In this document: one piece after another, positions 6,892-14,444 of the stretch | Layout of the letters: the number at the start of each line of letters is the position of its first letter | Position numbering within the stretch: the first letter of the stretch is position 1 | Origin: Lysobacterales bacterium | Lineage (GTDB): Bacteria > Pseudomonadota > Gammaproteobacteria > Xanthomonadales > Rhodanobacteraceae | Length of the DNA: 14,865 nucleotides | Assembly (NCBI GenBank): GCA_013298265.1 | Contig: JAAFHE010000017.1 | Span: 1 to 14,865 of the forward strand | Direction of reading: 5' to 3' | Position numbers and translations under genes: made by a program | The notes under the pieces: model-generated | Database searches by the model: none | What the model was told of the DNA's origin: nothing | Seen by the model: only the letters and a program-made list of their open reading frames with translations

Positions 6892-7047
6892 CGACGCCCC
6901 GATACGCAATGTTGCATTGTGGAATCCGAATCCACCTGCCACCGATCCCGGTCGCGTTGTACGTGAAATGCCGACCCGCCAACCTGCGGCGCAGTCCGCC
7001 GCCATAGATGGGATACTCGCGCCCCTTTCCCGAAACGAGTCGTCGCC

Positions 7048-8454
7048 ATGCGCTGGAAGCGAGTATTCGGCCTCCTGATCGTGGCCGCCGCTGCGGCTGG
7101 TGGCTGGTGGTATTCACGTCCCACCTACAAACCGGTCGACCCGGCGCTGGCCTGCCGGGTCGGCATCTACCGGCTCGACGACGGGCGCCTCGTCGACCTC
7201 GCCCCACTGACCAACAGCGACTCGCTGCGCTGGCGTGTGCTCGACGGACGCTCCGGACGCATCAGCCGCAACGAACGCGGCGGCTGGCAGGCGCGCATCG
7301 GCTGGAGCAACGATCCCGATCCGATGCCGGTCGATGCCGGCAGTTGCGCCAGCCCCCGCTTCGTATTCGACGGCCATACCGGCGAACGCCTGAGCTTTGC
7401 CGTGACCGATACGCGTTTCAAGGGCGACGGCGAGGAGCTGGCCGGCCGCCTCGTGCTGCCGAGCGGCGACGGACCGGTGCCGGTCGCCGTGCTCGTGCAT
7501 GGCTCAGAGGCCTATTCCGCACTGACCTACAACTATTTCCAGCGCCTGCTACCGGCTCACGGCATCGGCGTCTTCGTCTACGACAAGCGAGGCACCGGCA
7601 CGAGCACCGGCCGCTATTCGCAGGATTTCAGCCTGCTTGCGAACGATGCGGTCGCGGCGCTCAAGGAGGCACGCCGCCTCGCCGGCGCGCGCGCCGGCCG
7701 CGTCGGTTTCAGCGGCGCCAGCCAGGGCGGCTGGATCGCGCCGCTGGCCGCCACGCGCAGCGATGCGGACTTCGTTGCGGTCAGCTATGGCCTGGCCGAC
7801 AGCCCGCTGGCCGAGGATCGCGATCAGGTCATGCTCGATCTCGCCGCCAAGGGCCACGGTCCCGAGGTACTGGCCAAGGCACGCGAAGTGACCGATGCCA
7901 CCGGCGCCATCATCGCGTCAGGTTTCGAGATCGGCTACGACAGACTCGATACGCTCAAGGCCAGGTACGCGCAGGAACCTTGGTGGAAGGACATGAAGGG
8001 CGAGTTCACCGGCGACATCGCCGGGTATCCTGCTTTCGCGCTGCGCTGGATCGGGCCGCTGTACGACCAGGGCACGACATGGAACTACGATCCGCTGCCG
8101 GCGCTGCATGCACTCAAACCGCCGCTGCTATGGATACTCGCCGGAGCGGACCGCGAAGCGCCGCCCGAGGAAACCCGCCGGCGCCTGCTCGCTGCCGCGC
8201 AGCAGACTGGCCGGCTGACCCTGGTCGAATATCCCGATACCGATCACGGCATTGTGGAATTCGAGACCTTGCCGGACGGTTCACGCCAGACAACGCGCGT
8301 GGCCGACGGGTATTTCCGGCTGCTCATCGACTGGATCCGCGACGGCAGATTGAATGAGGCAGGCTATGGCAAGGGCAAGGTGCTGGCTCGGCCTGTCACC
8401 AGCGGGGCATCGGGAATAGAGAATCGGGAATCGTCCAAGCCGACCTCGGATTGA
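7048..8454 (+). CDS. Membrane-anchored alpha/beta hydrolase
   Basis: Predicted serine hydrolase of 468 residues acting outside the cytoplasm; substrate unknown. Residues 5-22 form an uncleaved-looking signal anchor (MRWKR, then an Ala-rich core ending GGWWYSR). Residues 30-125 are an N-terminal extension with Cys36 and Cys100, followed by the hydrolase fold: VAVLVHGSEAYS at 147-158 (oxyanion region), YDKRGTGTSTG at 178-188, nucleophile elbow GASQGG with Ser225, probable acid Asp368 in LAGADRE, and His400 in DTDHG. The layout resembles dipeptidyl-peptidase/acyl-esterase-type hydrolases of proteobacteria. Only a weak ribosome site precedes the ATG. The last 15 or so codons (GIENRESSKPTSD) are read from a GGGAAT-type repeat and look like an acquired tail. 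A prolyl oligopeptidase gene follows 128 nt later on the same strand. Confidence 0.87.
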   Translation: MRWKRVFGLLIVAAAAAGGWWYSRPTYKPVDPALACRVGIYRLDDGRLVDLAPLTNSDSLRWRVLDGRSGRISRNERGGWQARIGWSNDPDPMPVDAGSCASPRFVFDGHTGERLSFAVTDTRFKGDGEELAGRLVLPSGDGPVPVAVLVHGSEAYSALTYNYFQRLLPAHGIGVFVYDKRGTGTSTGRYSQDFSLLANDAVAALKEARRLAGARAGRVGFSGASQGGWIAPLAATRSDADFVAVSYGLADSPLAEDRDQVMLDLAAKGHGPEVLAKAREVTDATGAIIASGFEIGYDRLDTLKARYAQEPWWKDMKGEFTGDIAGYPAFALRWIGPLYDQGTTWNYDPLPALHALKPPLLWILAGADREAPPEETRRRLLAAAQQTGRLTLVEYPDTDHGIVEFETLPDGSRQTTRVADGYFRLLIDWIRDGRLNEAGYGKGKVLARPVTSGASGIENRESSKPTSD

Positions 8455-8483
8455 TCATTTCCCCATTCCCGGAGCCCCATTCC
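8412..8483. repeat. GGGAAT heptad repeats in inverted arrangement
   Basis: Left arm: GGGAATA-GAGAATC-GGGAATC at 8412-8432, three heptads. Right arm: two direct copies of CCCCATTCC at 8461-8469 and 8475-8483, which read GGAATGGGG on the other strand. Both arms have a 14-bp period and face each other. This resembles the GGGAAT-rich intergenic repeats common in xanthomonads (from memory). The left arm lies inside the end of the hydrolase gene; the pair could also form an mRNA hairpin at its 3' end. Confidence 0.7.
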
Positions 8484-8569
8484 GCGCAGCCCGTCATGAG
8501 TTTCTGTTGAGCTACTGGACGCGTGTTACCCGGCGCCCTATCGTCGCCGTTTTGTCCGTCCCCCTGTTC

Positions 8570-8573
8570 GGAG
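8570..8573 (+). promoter_or_regulatory. Ribosome binding site deciding the prolyl oligopeptidase start
   Basis: GGAG lies 9 nt before the ATG at 8583. This start opens a lipoprotein signal directly, whereas the GTG at 8523 would add 20 residues without any signal character. Confidence 0.65.
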
Positions 8574-8582
8574 TTTGCGCCC

Positions 8583-10724
8583 ATGCGCCTGCCTTTAGTT
8601 CTGGTTCCTGCCCTGCTGCTGGTCGCCGCCTGCCAGCCAGTCAAGAAGGAATCGACCGCTGATCGCCTCGTCTATCCGGTTTCCAAGAAAGTTGCACAAG
8701 TCGACACCTATCACGGCCAGGAAATAGCCGACCCGTACCGCTGGCTCGAAGACCTCGATTCGGCCGACACCAGCGCCTGGATCAAGGCGCAGAACGAAGT
8801 CACCACCAAGTACCTTGAGAAGATACCCGTCCGTGAGCGCATCGCCGCACGCGCCACCGAGATCTGGAACTTCAATCGCTGGGGCGTGCCGGTCCGCGAA
8901 GGCAAGCAGTGGTTCTGGTTCAAGAACGACGGCCTGCAGAATCAGTCCCTGCTGTACGTCGGCGACAAGCCCGAGAGCGAGGGCCGCGTGCTGCTCGATC
9001 CGAACAGCCTGTCCACCGACGGCACCATCGCGCTCAAGGACACCGCGTTCAGCGCCGACGGCAAGTACATGGCCTATGGCTTGTCGAGCGGTGGCTCGGA
9101 CTGGGAAGAATGGCGCGTGCTCGACGTCGCCAAGGGCGAGCCGACCGAAGACGTGCTCAAGTGGGTGAAGTTCTCCGCGGTCGACTGGAGTCGCGACGGC
9201 AAGGGCTTCTGGTACAGCCGCTACGACGAGCCGCAGGGTGAGAATGCGCTCAAGGCGAAGAACGAATTCCAGAAGCTGTTCTATCACAAGCTCGGCACGC
9301 CGCAGAGCGACGACCAGCTTGTCTACGAGCGCAAGGACAAGCCCGACTACAGCTTCGCCGCCGACGCGAGCGAAGACGGCCGGTATCTGATCGTCTCGGT
9401 AGGCCAGGGTACGGAACGCAAGAACCTGGTCCTGTATCGCGACCTGAAAGCCAAGGGCAAGGCCGCGGCGCTGAAGGAGCTCATCAGCGACTGGACCGCC
9501 GAATACGAATTCATCGGCAACGTCGGCAGCAAGTTCTATTTCAGTACCGACGATGACGCACCGCGCGGCCGCGTGATTGCGATCGACGTGACCAAACCGG
9601 CACGCAAGAACTGGAAGACCGTTGTCGAACAGAGCGACGACTCGCTGCAGTCGGCCCACCTCGTCGGCGGCCAACTGGTGCTGAACTACCTGCATGACGC
9701 GAGCTCGCGCCTGCGCCGCTATGGCCTGGACGGCAAGTCCAAAGGCGAGATCGAGCTGCCCGGCATCGGCATGGTCGCCACATTCAAGGGCCGCCCCGGC
9801 GACAAGCAGGCCTTCTACAGCTTCGCGAGCTATACCACGCCGACCTCGATCTACCGCTACGACATCGCCAAAGGCAAGAGCAGCGTGCTGCGTACGCCGA
9901 CCATGGCGTTCGATCCGTCGCTGTATGAAACCCGCCAGGTGTTCTATACGAGCAAGGACGGCACACGCGTGCCGATGTTCATCACCGGCAAGAAGGACCT
10001 GGTCCTCGACGGCAGCAACCCGACCATCCTCTACGGCTACGGCGGCTTCCGCATCTCGCAGGTGCCGACCTTCTCTCCCGCGGTCGCGACCTGGCTCGAC
10101 CAGGGCGGCGTGTATGCCGTGGCCAACCTGCGCGGCGGCGGCGAATACGGCCGTGAATGGCACGACGCGGGCATGAAGCTGAAGAAGCAGAACGTCTTCG
10201 ACGACTACATCGCTGCGGCCGAATATCTCATTGGCGAAAAATATACTTCGCCGCAGCGTCTCGCGATCCGCGGCGGCTCCAACGGCGGCCTGCTGGTCGC
10301 CGCGGCCGAACTGCAGCGCCCTGATCTGTTCGCCGCCGCCGTGCCGGCGGTCGGTGTGCTCGATATGCTGCGCTTCCGCGAATTCACGATCGGCAAGGCC
10401 TGGGAATCGGACTTCGGCTCGGTGCTCAACGCCGACGAGTTCGCCGCGCTGCGCGCGTATTCGCCGCTGCACAACATCAAGCCCGGCGTGGCCTATCCGG
10501 CGACCCTGATCACCACCGGCGACCACGACGACCGCGTGTTCCCGGCGCACAGCTTCAAGTTCGCCGCCGCACTGCAGGCCGCCAATCCCAAGGGCAAGCC
10601 GCACCTGATCCGCATCGACGTGCGCGCCGGCCACGGCCAGGGCAAGCCCACCGCCAAGCAGATCGCCGAAACCGCCGACGTCTACGCCTTCATCCTCAAC
10701 GCGTTCGGTCTGGCCAAGCCGTAA
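8583..10724 (+). CDS. Prolyl oligopeptidase, lipoprotein form (S9A family)
   Basis: Serine peptidase that cleaves short peptides after proline. The 713-residue protein begins with a lipoprotein signal: MRLPL, hydrophobic core, lipobox VAAC with Cys17; Gln at +2 suggests the outer membrane, facing the periplasm. The N-terminal S9A region includes the DPYRWLEDLDS motif at 50-60, followed by a seven-bladed propeller domain (about 90-440) and the C-terminal hydrolase domain. The triad is complete: Ser566 in GGSNGG, Asp649 in GDHDDRV and His684 in RAGHGQGK, with the substrate-binding Arg651 two residues after the Asp, as in mammalian prolyl oligopeptidase (S554, D641, R643, H680). Other conserved stretches are YGYGGF and ANLRGGGEYG. 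GGAG at 8570-8573 sets the start. A hairpin at 10737-10767 follows the stop. Confidence 0.96.
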   Translation: MRLPLVLVPALLLVAACQPVKKESTADRLVYPVSKKVAQVDTYHGQEIADPYRWLEDLDSADTSAWIKAQNEVTTKYLEKIPVRERIAARATEIWNFNRWGVPVREGKQWFWFKNDGLQNQSLLYVGDKPESEGRVLLDPNSLSTDGTIALKDTAFSADGKYMAYGLSSGGSDWEEWRVLDVAKGEPTEDVLKWVKFSAVDWSRDGKGFWYSRYDEPQGENALKAKNEFQKLFYHKLGTPQSDDQLVYERKDKPDYSFAADASEDGRYLIVSVGQGTERKNLVLYRDLKAKGKAAALKELISDWTAEYEFIGNVGSKFYFSTDDDAPRGRVIAIDVTKPARKNWKTVVEQSDDSLQSAHLVGGQLVLNYLHDASSRLRRYGLDGKSKGEIELPGIGMVATFKGRPGDKQAFYSFASYTTPTSIYRYDIAKGKSSVLRTPTMAFDPSLYETRQVFYTSKDGTRVPMFITGKKDLVLDGSNPTILYGYGGFRISQVPTFSPAVATWLDQGGVYAVANLRGGGEYGREWHDAGMKLKKQNVFDDYIAAAEYLIGEKYTSPQRLAIRGGSNGGLLVAAAELQRPDLFAAAVPAVGVLDMLRFREFTIGKAWESDFGSVLNADEFAALRAYSPLHNIKPGVAYPATLITTGDHDDRVFPAHSFKFAAALQAANPKGKPHLIRIDVRAGHGQGKPTAKQIAETADVYAFILNAFGLAKP

Positions 10725-10736
10725 GTGCTTGCCGCG

Positions 10737-10767
10737 GCGGCCGCAAGGGCCACCGCGTTGCGGCCGC
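10737..10767 (+). terminator. Hairpin after the prolyl oligopeptidase gene
   Basis: A perfect 10-bp inverted repeat, GCGGCCGCAA / TTGCGGCCGC, with an 11-nt loop begins 13 nt after the stop. The 3' side continues CGCGTTTCC, so only a short T stretch is present. Position and stem strength support a terminator or 3'-end protecting hairpin. Confidence 0.6.
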
Positions 10768-10805
10768 GCGTTTCCGGTTGTCGCCGGGAATGCGCGGCTG
10801 ATGGC

Positions 10806-10834
10806 TCCGGCGCTCTGAATCCAACGGCGCCGGA
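10806..10834. terminator. Second hairpin between convergent genes
   Basis: TCCGGCGC / GCGCCGGA form an 8-bp perfect stem (10806-10813, 10827-10834) with a 13-nt loop. It lies 135 nt past the NRDE-family stop on the - strand and could end that transcript, though it lacks a T-run and is far from the gene. Confidence 0.35.
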
Positions 10835-10968
10835 TCGTGCCGCGCATGTCGACCGGCGTCGTCGATGATCCATCCCGCGCGCGCTCGACGCCAGGACTGG
10901 CGAAACAATAGATCGCTCATCGGCAATCCGCGGCCTGCGCCGACCGGATGCGTCGCCTCGCGGCGCGC

Positions 10969-11700
10969 TCAGGCCAACGCGATGCCGCCAGGACCGAAGC
11001 GACGCTCGATCAGATGCACGGTTCCCTGGATATCCCGCCAGGCCAATGTGCTCGCGCGCGTGCCGTAGGTGTCGCCGCGAACGAAAATCGGCGCGAGGAA
11101 ACGTTCGCGTTCGAGGCCACTACCGGTGTCTGGCAGTTCCACATCATCGGGCTGGCAGGTATCGGCCAGCAGATCGAGCAGTGCCGCATCGTCGCCGCCT
11201 TGGGCCAGCGTGGCGACGAAACCGTCGCGCAGGCGCCGCATCTTCGGCCAGGGCGCATCCAGCGGTCCGTTGCTGACCAGATGCACGCCCGGCGCCAGCC
11301 GCTGTGCCAGGGCGCGTGGGCTTTCCAGGCACCAGGCCTGCTCGCGGTCGGCGAGCACGAGATTGAACGGCGCGTAGTCGCCGAGGTCGCGCCCCACCGC
11401 TGCGATGGCATCGGCCGCGCTGGCGCTGCCGGCGACGAAGTCGCGCACCAGATCGCCGCGCGAGCGCGTGCCGCGCTGCACATCGCGAATACGGACATTC
11501 GTCACCGCAGCCATGCGCCCGTTGTCGTGCACGGCCAGCCAGCTACCGCCAGCTTCGAGATCGCGACCGCCGCGGACACCCGGCAGGTCCGTCCAGGGCG
11601 CCGCCGCAGCACTGGGCCGGGCATGGAATTCGTCGCGATTGCCGAGCAGCAGCAGCGGACGGTCGGGTATGGCGTCCACGGCAACCAGCAGCAGGCACAT
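10969..11700 (-). CDS. NRDE/TANGO2-family protein
   Basis: A 243-residue protein of the NRDE family (Pfam TANGO2). Diagnostic motifs: MCLLL with Cys2, GNRDEFHARP at 20-29, GGRDLEAGGSWLAV at 44-57, NVR at 68-70, NLVLAD at 113-118, LVSNGPLDAPWPK at 141-153 and TYGTRAST at 211-218. Full length and intact. Animal TANGO2 and some bacterial relatives have been linked to heme handling, but the biochemical role remains debated; conserved Cys2 and the fold suggest relation to N-terminal nucleophile hydrolases (inference). No signal peptide, so cytoplasmic. AAGGAG (11709-11714) lies 8 nt before the ATG. It follows the kinase gene by 46 nt on the same strand and is probably co-transcribed. Confidence 0.93.
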   Translation of the reverse strand: MCLLLVAVDAIPDRPLLLLGNRDEFHARPSAAAAPWTDLPGVRGGRDLEAGGSWLAVHDNGRMAAVTNVRIRDVQRGTRSRGDLVRDFVAGSASAADAIAAVGRDLGDYAPFNLVLADREQAWCLESPRALAQRLAPGVHLVSNGPLDAPWPKMRRLRDGFVATLAQGGDDAALLDLLADTCQPDDVELPDTGSGLERERFLAPIFVRGDTYGTRASTLAWRDIQGTVHLIERRFGPGGIALA

Positions 11701-11746
11701 GATCAGCGCTCCTTCAAAACCCCGCGCACGAGTGGAGCCGTCAGCG

Positions 11747-14257
11747 TCAGCGGCTGCCGCCCCCGCCCCCGCGCGAAAGCTCGCGCAGTTTCTGTTCCAG
11801 CACGGTCAGGCGCGGGTTGGTCGGGCTAAGGCTGCGCGCCGCTTCGAGCGAACGGCGCGCGTCACCCGAGCGGTTCTCGCCGGCGCGCTGCTCGGCTTCG
11901 TCGAGCAGTGCTTCGGCCAGGCGCGCACGCAAATTGGCCAGGCTCGCATCGGTCGGCGCGAGCTGCTCCAACGTGTCGACGAAATCGCGCGCGCGATCAA
12001 GCTTCTGCTGGCCGATGGCGACGTTGAACTGGTCTCGCGCAATCTGCGGCAGGCTCTGCAGGCCGGCCAGCGCGCGCGCATTGCTGCCTTCCAGCGCGAG
12101 CGCGGCGCGATAGCGGTCGTAGGCGGAACTGCCCGGCGGCAGGATCAGGTCGCCGGCCTGGGCGGCCTTGTCCGCCGCCGCGAGATGCGCGGCGAGCTTC
12201 TGCTGCAGCTCCGGCGTCAGCACCGGCCGTGACGCGGCAATTTCCACACGTTCACGCAACTCGCGCAGCTGGCCGCGCGCCGCGGCGATATCGGCGGAAC
12301 CTGGTGCAAGCTGCTCGGCCTGGCGCAGCAGGCGCTCGGCGAGCGTGGCATTGCTTTCCTCCAGCGCTGCCGTGGCCTGCACGACCAACGCCTGGGCGAT
12401 CTGCGCCAGCCCTGCGCGCGCTTTGGCATTGGTCGGGTCGCGCACGAGCACAGCCTTGAACTGGGCCAACGCGTTGTCCTCGCCGTCGCCTTGAATACGG
12501 CCGCTGCGCAGCAGTTCCTGCGCACGCCTGACCTGCGCCTCGATCGCTGCGCCCGCGCTTGCGCGCGCCGCGGTCAGCTCGGCGCGCAACGTCGGCAGCA
12601 CCGGATCATTGGGCAGCGCGCGCGCGATGGCCTCGATGCGCACGCTCGCTTCGTCCACTTTTCCCTGAGTCAACAATTCCTGCGTCTGCGCGGCAAGCGC
12701 GACGCCAACCTTGCGCAGTCCGGCCTGGGCCGGCGCATTGCCGGGTTCGGATGCGAGCACGCGCTCGTACAAGGCGATCGCGCCGCCCGCATCGAGCAGC
12801 CTGCCCGCGGCCAGCGCGGCCTCGGCCTGGTCGAACAGTCCGCCGATCTCGGTATTGGCCGATTCGGCCTGGCGCAGCGCCGCTGCCGCCTGCTCGACCG
12901 CTGCGCCGCCGGCCAGCAGCGCGCGCGCATCGGCCAGGCGCGCGTGAGCCGCGGCAAAATCGCGCCGCTGCGTCGCCGCGAACGCGTCGGCGATCAGGGC
13001 CTCGCCGACACGGCGCAGCCCGGCGCGGGCGATGTCGTTGTCGGGATCGATGATGCGAGCCGACTCGAACAGCTCCCGCGCACTGTCGGCACTGCCGCTA
13101 AGTCTGCCAAGGACGAGCGCGTTGTCGGCGCGCGCAAGCACGTCATTGAGTTCGGTACGCGGCAGCAGCGCGCGCAGCTTGTCCTGGTTGCGCCAGAGCG
13201 CGAAGGCACCGACACCGAGCAGCACGACGACGGCTGCGGCGAAGATCCAAGGCCCGAGACGACGGCCCCCGGCCTTGCCATGAGCCGGGCGCCGCGCCTC
13301 GCCGGCGCGCGGACCGCGCTGCGGCGCCGCGTCGACGACGTCCATGCGGCCGAAGTGCGGCTCGGCACGGTTACGGACATCCGCCGACGCCACCGCGGGC
13401 AAGGCCACCGTTGGCCCGGCGGTCGAACGTGCGCGCAGCAGCTCGCGCAGCTCGCCACGTTCCAGCCGCCGCTCAATGCTCTCGATCGCCGCGGCGACGG
13501 CGGCGCCGTCCTGGAAGCGCTGTTCCGGTTCCTTCGCCAGCAGCAGATCCAGCAGCGGCTGCAGCGCCTTGTATTCGGCCGGTAGCTGCGGCACCGGCTG
13601 GGTGATGTGCATGATGCCGACCGCGAGCGAGTCCTCGGCGTGATACGGCACGCGTCCAACCAGCAGCTCGTACATGACGATGCCGAGCGCGTAGAGGTCG
13701 GAGCGTCCGTCCAGGCTGCGGCCACGCGCCTGCTCGGGGCTCATGTAGTGCGGCGTGCCGACCACGGCGCCGGTACGCGTCATGCGCGTGGATGAGTCAT
13801 TCGCGCGCGCGATGCCGAAATCGGTCAGCGCAGAGGACCCATCCTCGCGCAGCAGGATGTTGTCGGGCTTGACGTCGCGATGGACGAAGCTTTTGCTGTT
13901 GGCGTAGTGCAGCGCCTTGGCGATCTCACGCACGATACGCAGCGTGAACGGCACGTCGCGCGCCTTGCCGTCGTCATGCAGCACCGGCCCGCCGGAGATG
14001 TATTCCATCGCGATATAGAAGGAATCGCCGTAACGCCCGACATCGTGGATGCCGACCACATGCGGGTGGTGAAGCTTGGCCGCGATGCGCGCTTCGCGCA
14101 GGAAGCGCTCGCCGTAGGTCGGATCGGCCATGAGCGCCGGCGACATCACCTTGAGCGCGACTTCGCGGTCCACCGATTCCTGCAGGGCCAGATATACCGT
14201 CGCCATGCCGCCGCGTCCTAGCGGTCGCAATATGCGGTATCCGGGAATCTCGATCAT
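11747..14257 (-). CDS. Transmembrane Hanks-type Ser/Thr kinase with extracytoplasmic repeats
   Basis: An 836-residue signalling kinase. The cytoplasmic kinase domain (about 7-270) has all catalytic elements: Gly loop GRGGMATVY at 14-22, Lys36, Glu55, HRDVKPDN at 126-133, DFG at 146-148, an activation loop rich in Ser/Thr (155-168) and SPE at 173-175; it should be active. Residues 271-333 are a basic juxtamembrane linker, and 335-355 is one membrane helix (WIFAAAVVVLLGVGAFALW). The rest (356-836) is predicted outside the cytoplasm: Ala-rich helical, TPR-like, with four repeats of about 100 residues marked by an 'xDPxNAxARAGL' motif (Asn407, 507, 610, 726). The tail is SRGGGGGSR. I chose the ATG at 14257, where MIEIPGYRI begins the kinase domain; it lacks a clear ribosome site. 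The substrate is unknown. NRDE gene follows at 46 nt. Confidence 0.94.
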   Translation of the reverse strand: MIEIPGYRILRPLGRGGMATVYLALQESVDREVALKVMSPALMADPTYGERFLREARIAAKLHHPHVVGIHDVGRYGDSFYIAMEYISGGPVLHDDGKARDVPFTLRIVREIAKALHYANSKSFVHRDVKPDNILLREDGSSALTDFGIARANDSSTRMTRTGAVVGTPHYMSPEQARGRSLDGRSDLYALGIVMYELLVGRVPYHAEDSLAVGIMHITQPVPQLPAEYKALQPLLDLLLAKEPEQRFQDGAAVAAAIESIERRLERGELRELLRARSTAGPTVALPAVASADVRNRAEPHFGRMDVVDAAPQRGPRAGEARRPAHGKAGGRRLGPWIFAAAVVVLLGVGAFALWRNQDKLRALLPRTELNDVLARADNALVLGRLSGSADSARELFESARIIDPDNDIARAGLRRVGEALIADAFAATQRRDFAAAHARLADARALLAGGAAVEQAAAALRQAESANTEIGGLFDQAEAALAAGRLLDAGGAIALYERVLASEPGNAPAQAGLRKVGVALAAQTQELLTQGKVDEASVRIEAIARALPNDPVLPTLRAELTAARASAGAAIEAQVRRAQELLRSGRIQGDGEDNALAQFKAVLVRDPTNAKARAGLAQIAQALVVQATAALEESNATLAERLLRQAEQLAPGSADIAAARGQLRELRERVEIAASRPVLTPELQQKLAAHLAAADKAAQAGDLILPPGSSAYDRYRAALALEGSNARALAGLQSLPQIARDQFNVAIGQQKLDRARDFVDTLEQLAPTDASLANLRARLAEALLDEAEQRAGENRSGDARRSLEAARSLSPTNPRLTVLEQKLRELSRGGGGGSR

Positions 14258-14305
14258 GCGCGGGCTGGTCGTTGGCTTCGCCGCGAGAGGGCGGCATCGC
14301 GCCGC

Positions 14306-14314
14306 AGCATAGCA
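14306..14314 (-). promoter_or_regulatory. Possible extended -10 promoter of the kinase gene
   Basis: On the - strand, TGCTATGCT is an extended -10 element (TGn plus TATGCT, four of six matches to TATAAT). Transcription would begin about 40 nt before the kinase ATG. No -35 box is visible at the proper distance, as is normal for extended -10 promoters. Confidence 0.4.
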
Positions 14315-14400
14315 TGTGGCCCCCACCAGCCTGCCGCAGCGTGCCGGCCGTGGTTGCGCCGTGATACGGACGAAAACACGGCGCATCACACACCCGGAAA

Positions 14401-14431
14401 CTCCCGGCCGCCGCGCTGCGGAAGCCGGGAG
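14401..14431 (-). terminator. Hairpin after rsgA
   Basis: CTCCCGGC / GCCGGGAG form a perfect 8-bp stem with a 15-nt GC-rich loop, starting 13 nt after the rsgA stop on the - strand. TTT follows the stem. It is probably a weak intrinsic terminator, separating rsgA from the kinase gene. Confidence 0.55.
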
Positions 14432-14444
14432 AATGAGGGAGCAC

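Noticed and set aside
8500..8582. Search for a sigma-70 promoter before the prolyl oligopeptidase gene.
   Set aside because: TTGAGC is visible but no -10 lies at a suitable distance, so no promoter is reported.
8595..10847. A 750-codon open frame on the - strand opposite the prolyl oligopeptidase gene.
   Set aside because: It is a by-product of high third-position GC. The composition is Val/Ala/Asp/Arg/His-rich without domains, and the + strand gene has a complete catalytic triad and lipobox.
12491..13585. Long + strand open frames opposite the kinase and NRDE genes, including 10948-11829.
   Set aside because: No domains or ribosome sites; the - strand frames carry kinase and NRDE motifs in full.
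14258..14389. A 44-residue N-terminal extension of the kinase from an ATG at 14389.
   Set aside because: The extra residues are Arg/Pro-rich and unlike kinase N-termini, they run into the region of the rsgA hairpin, and a possible promoter lies inside them.
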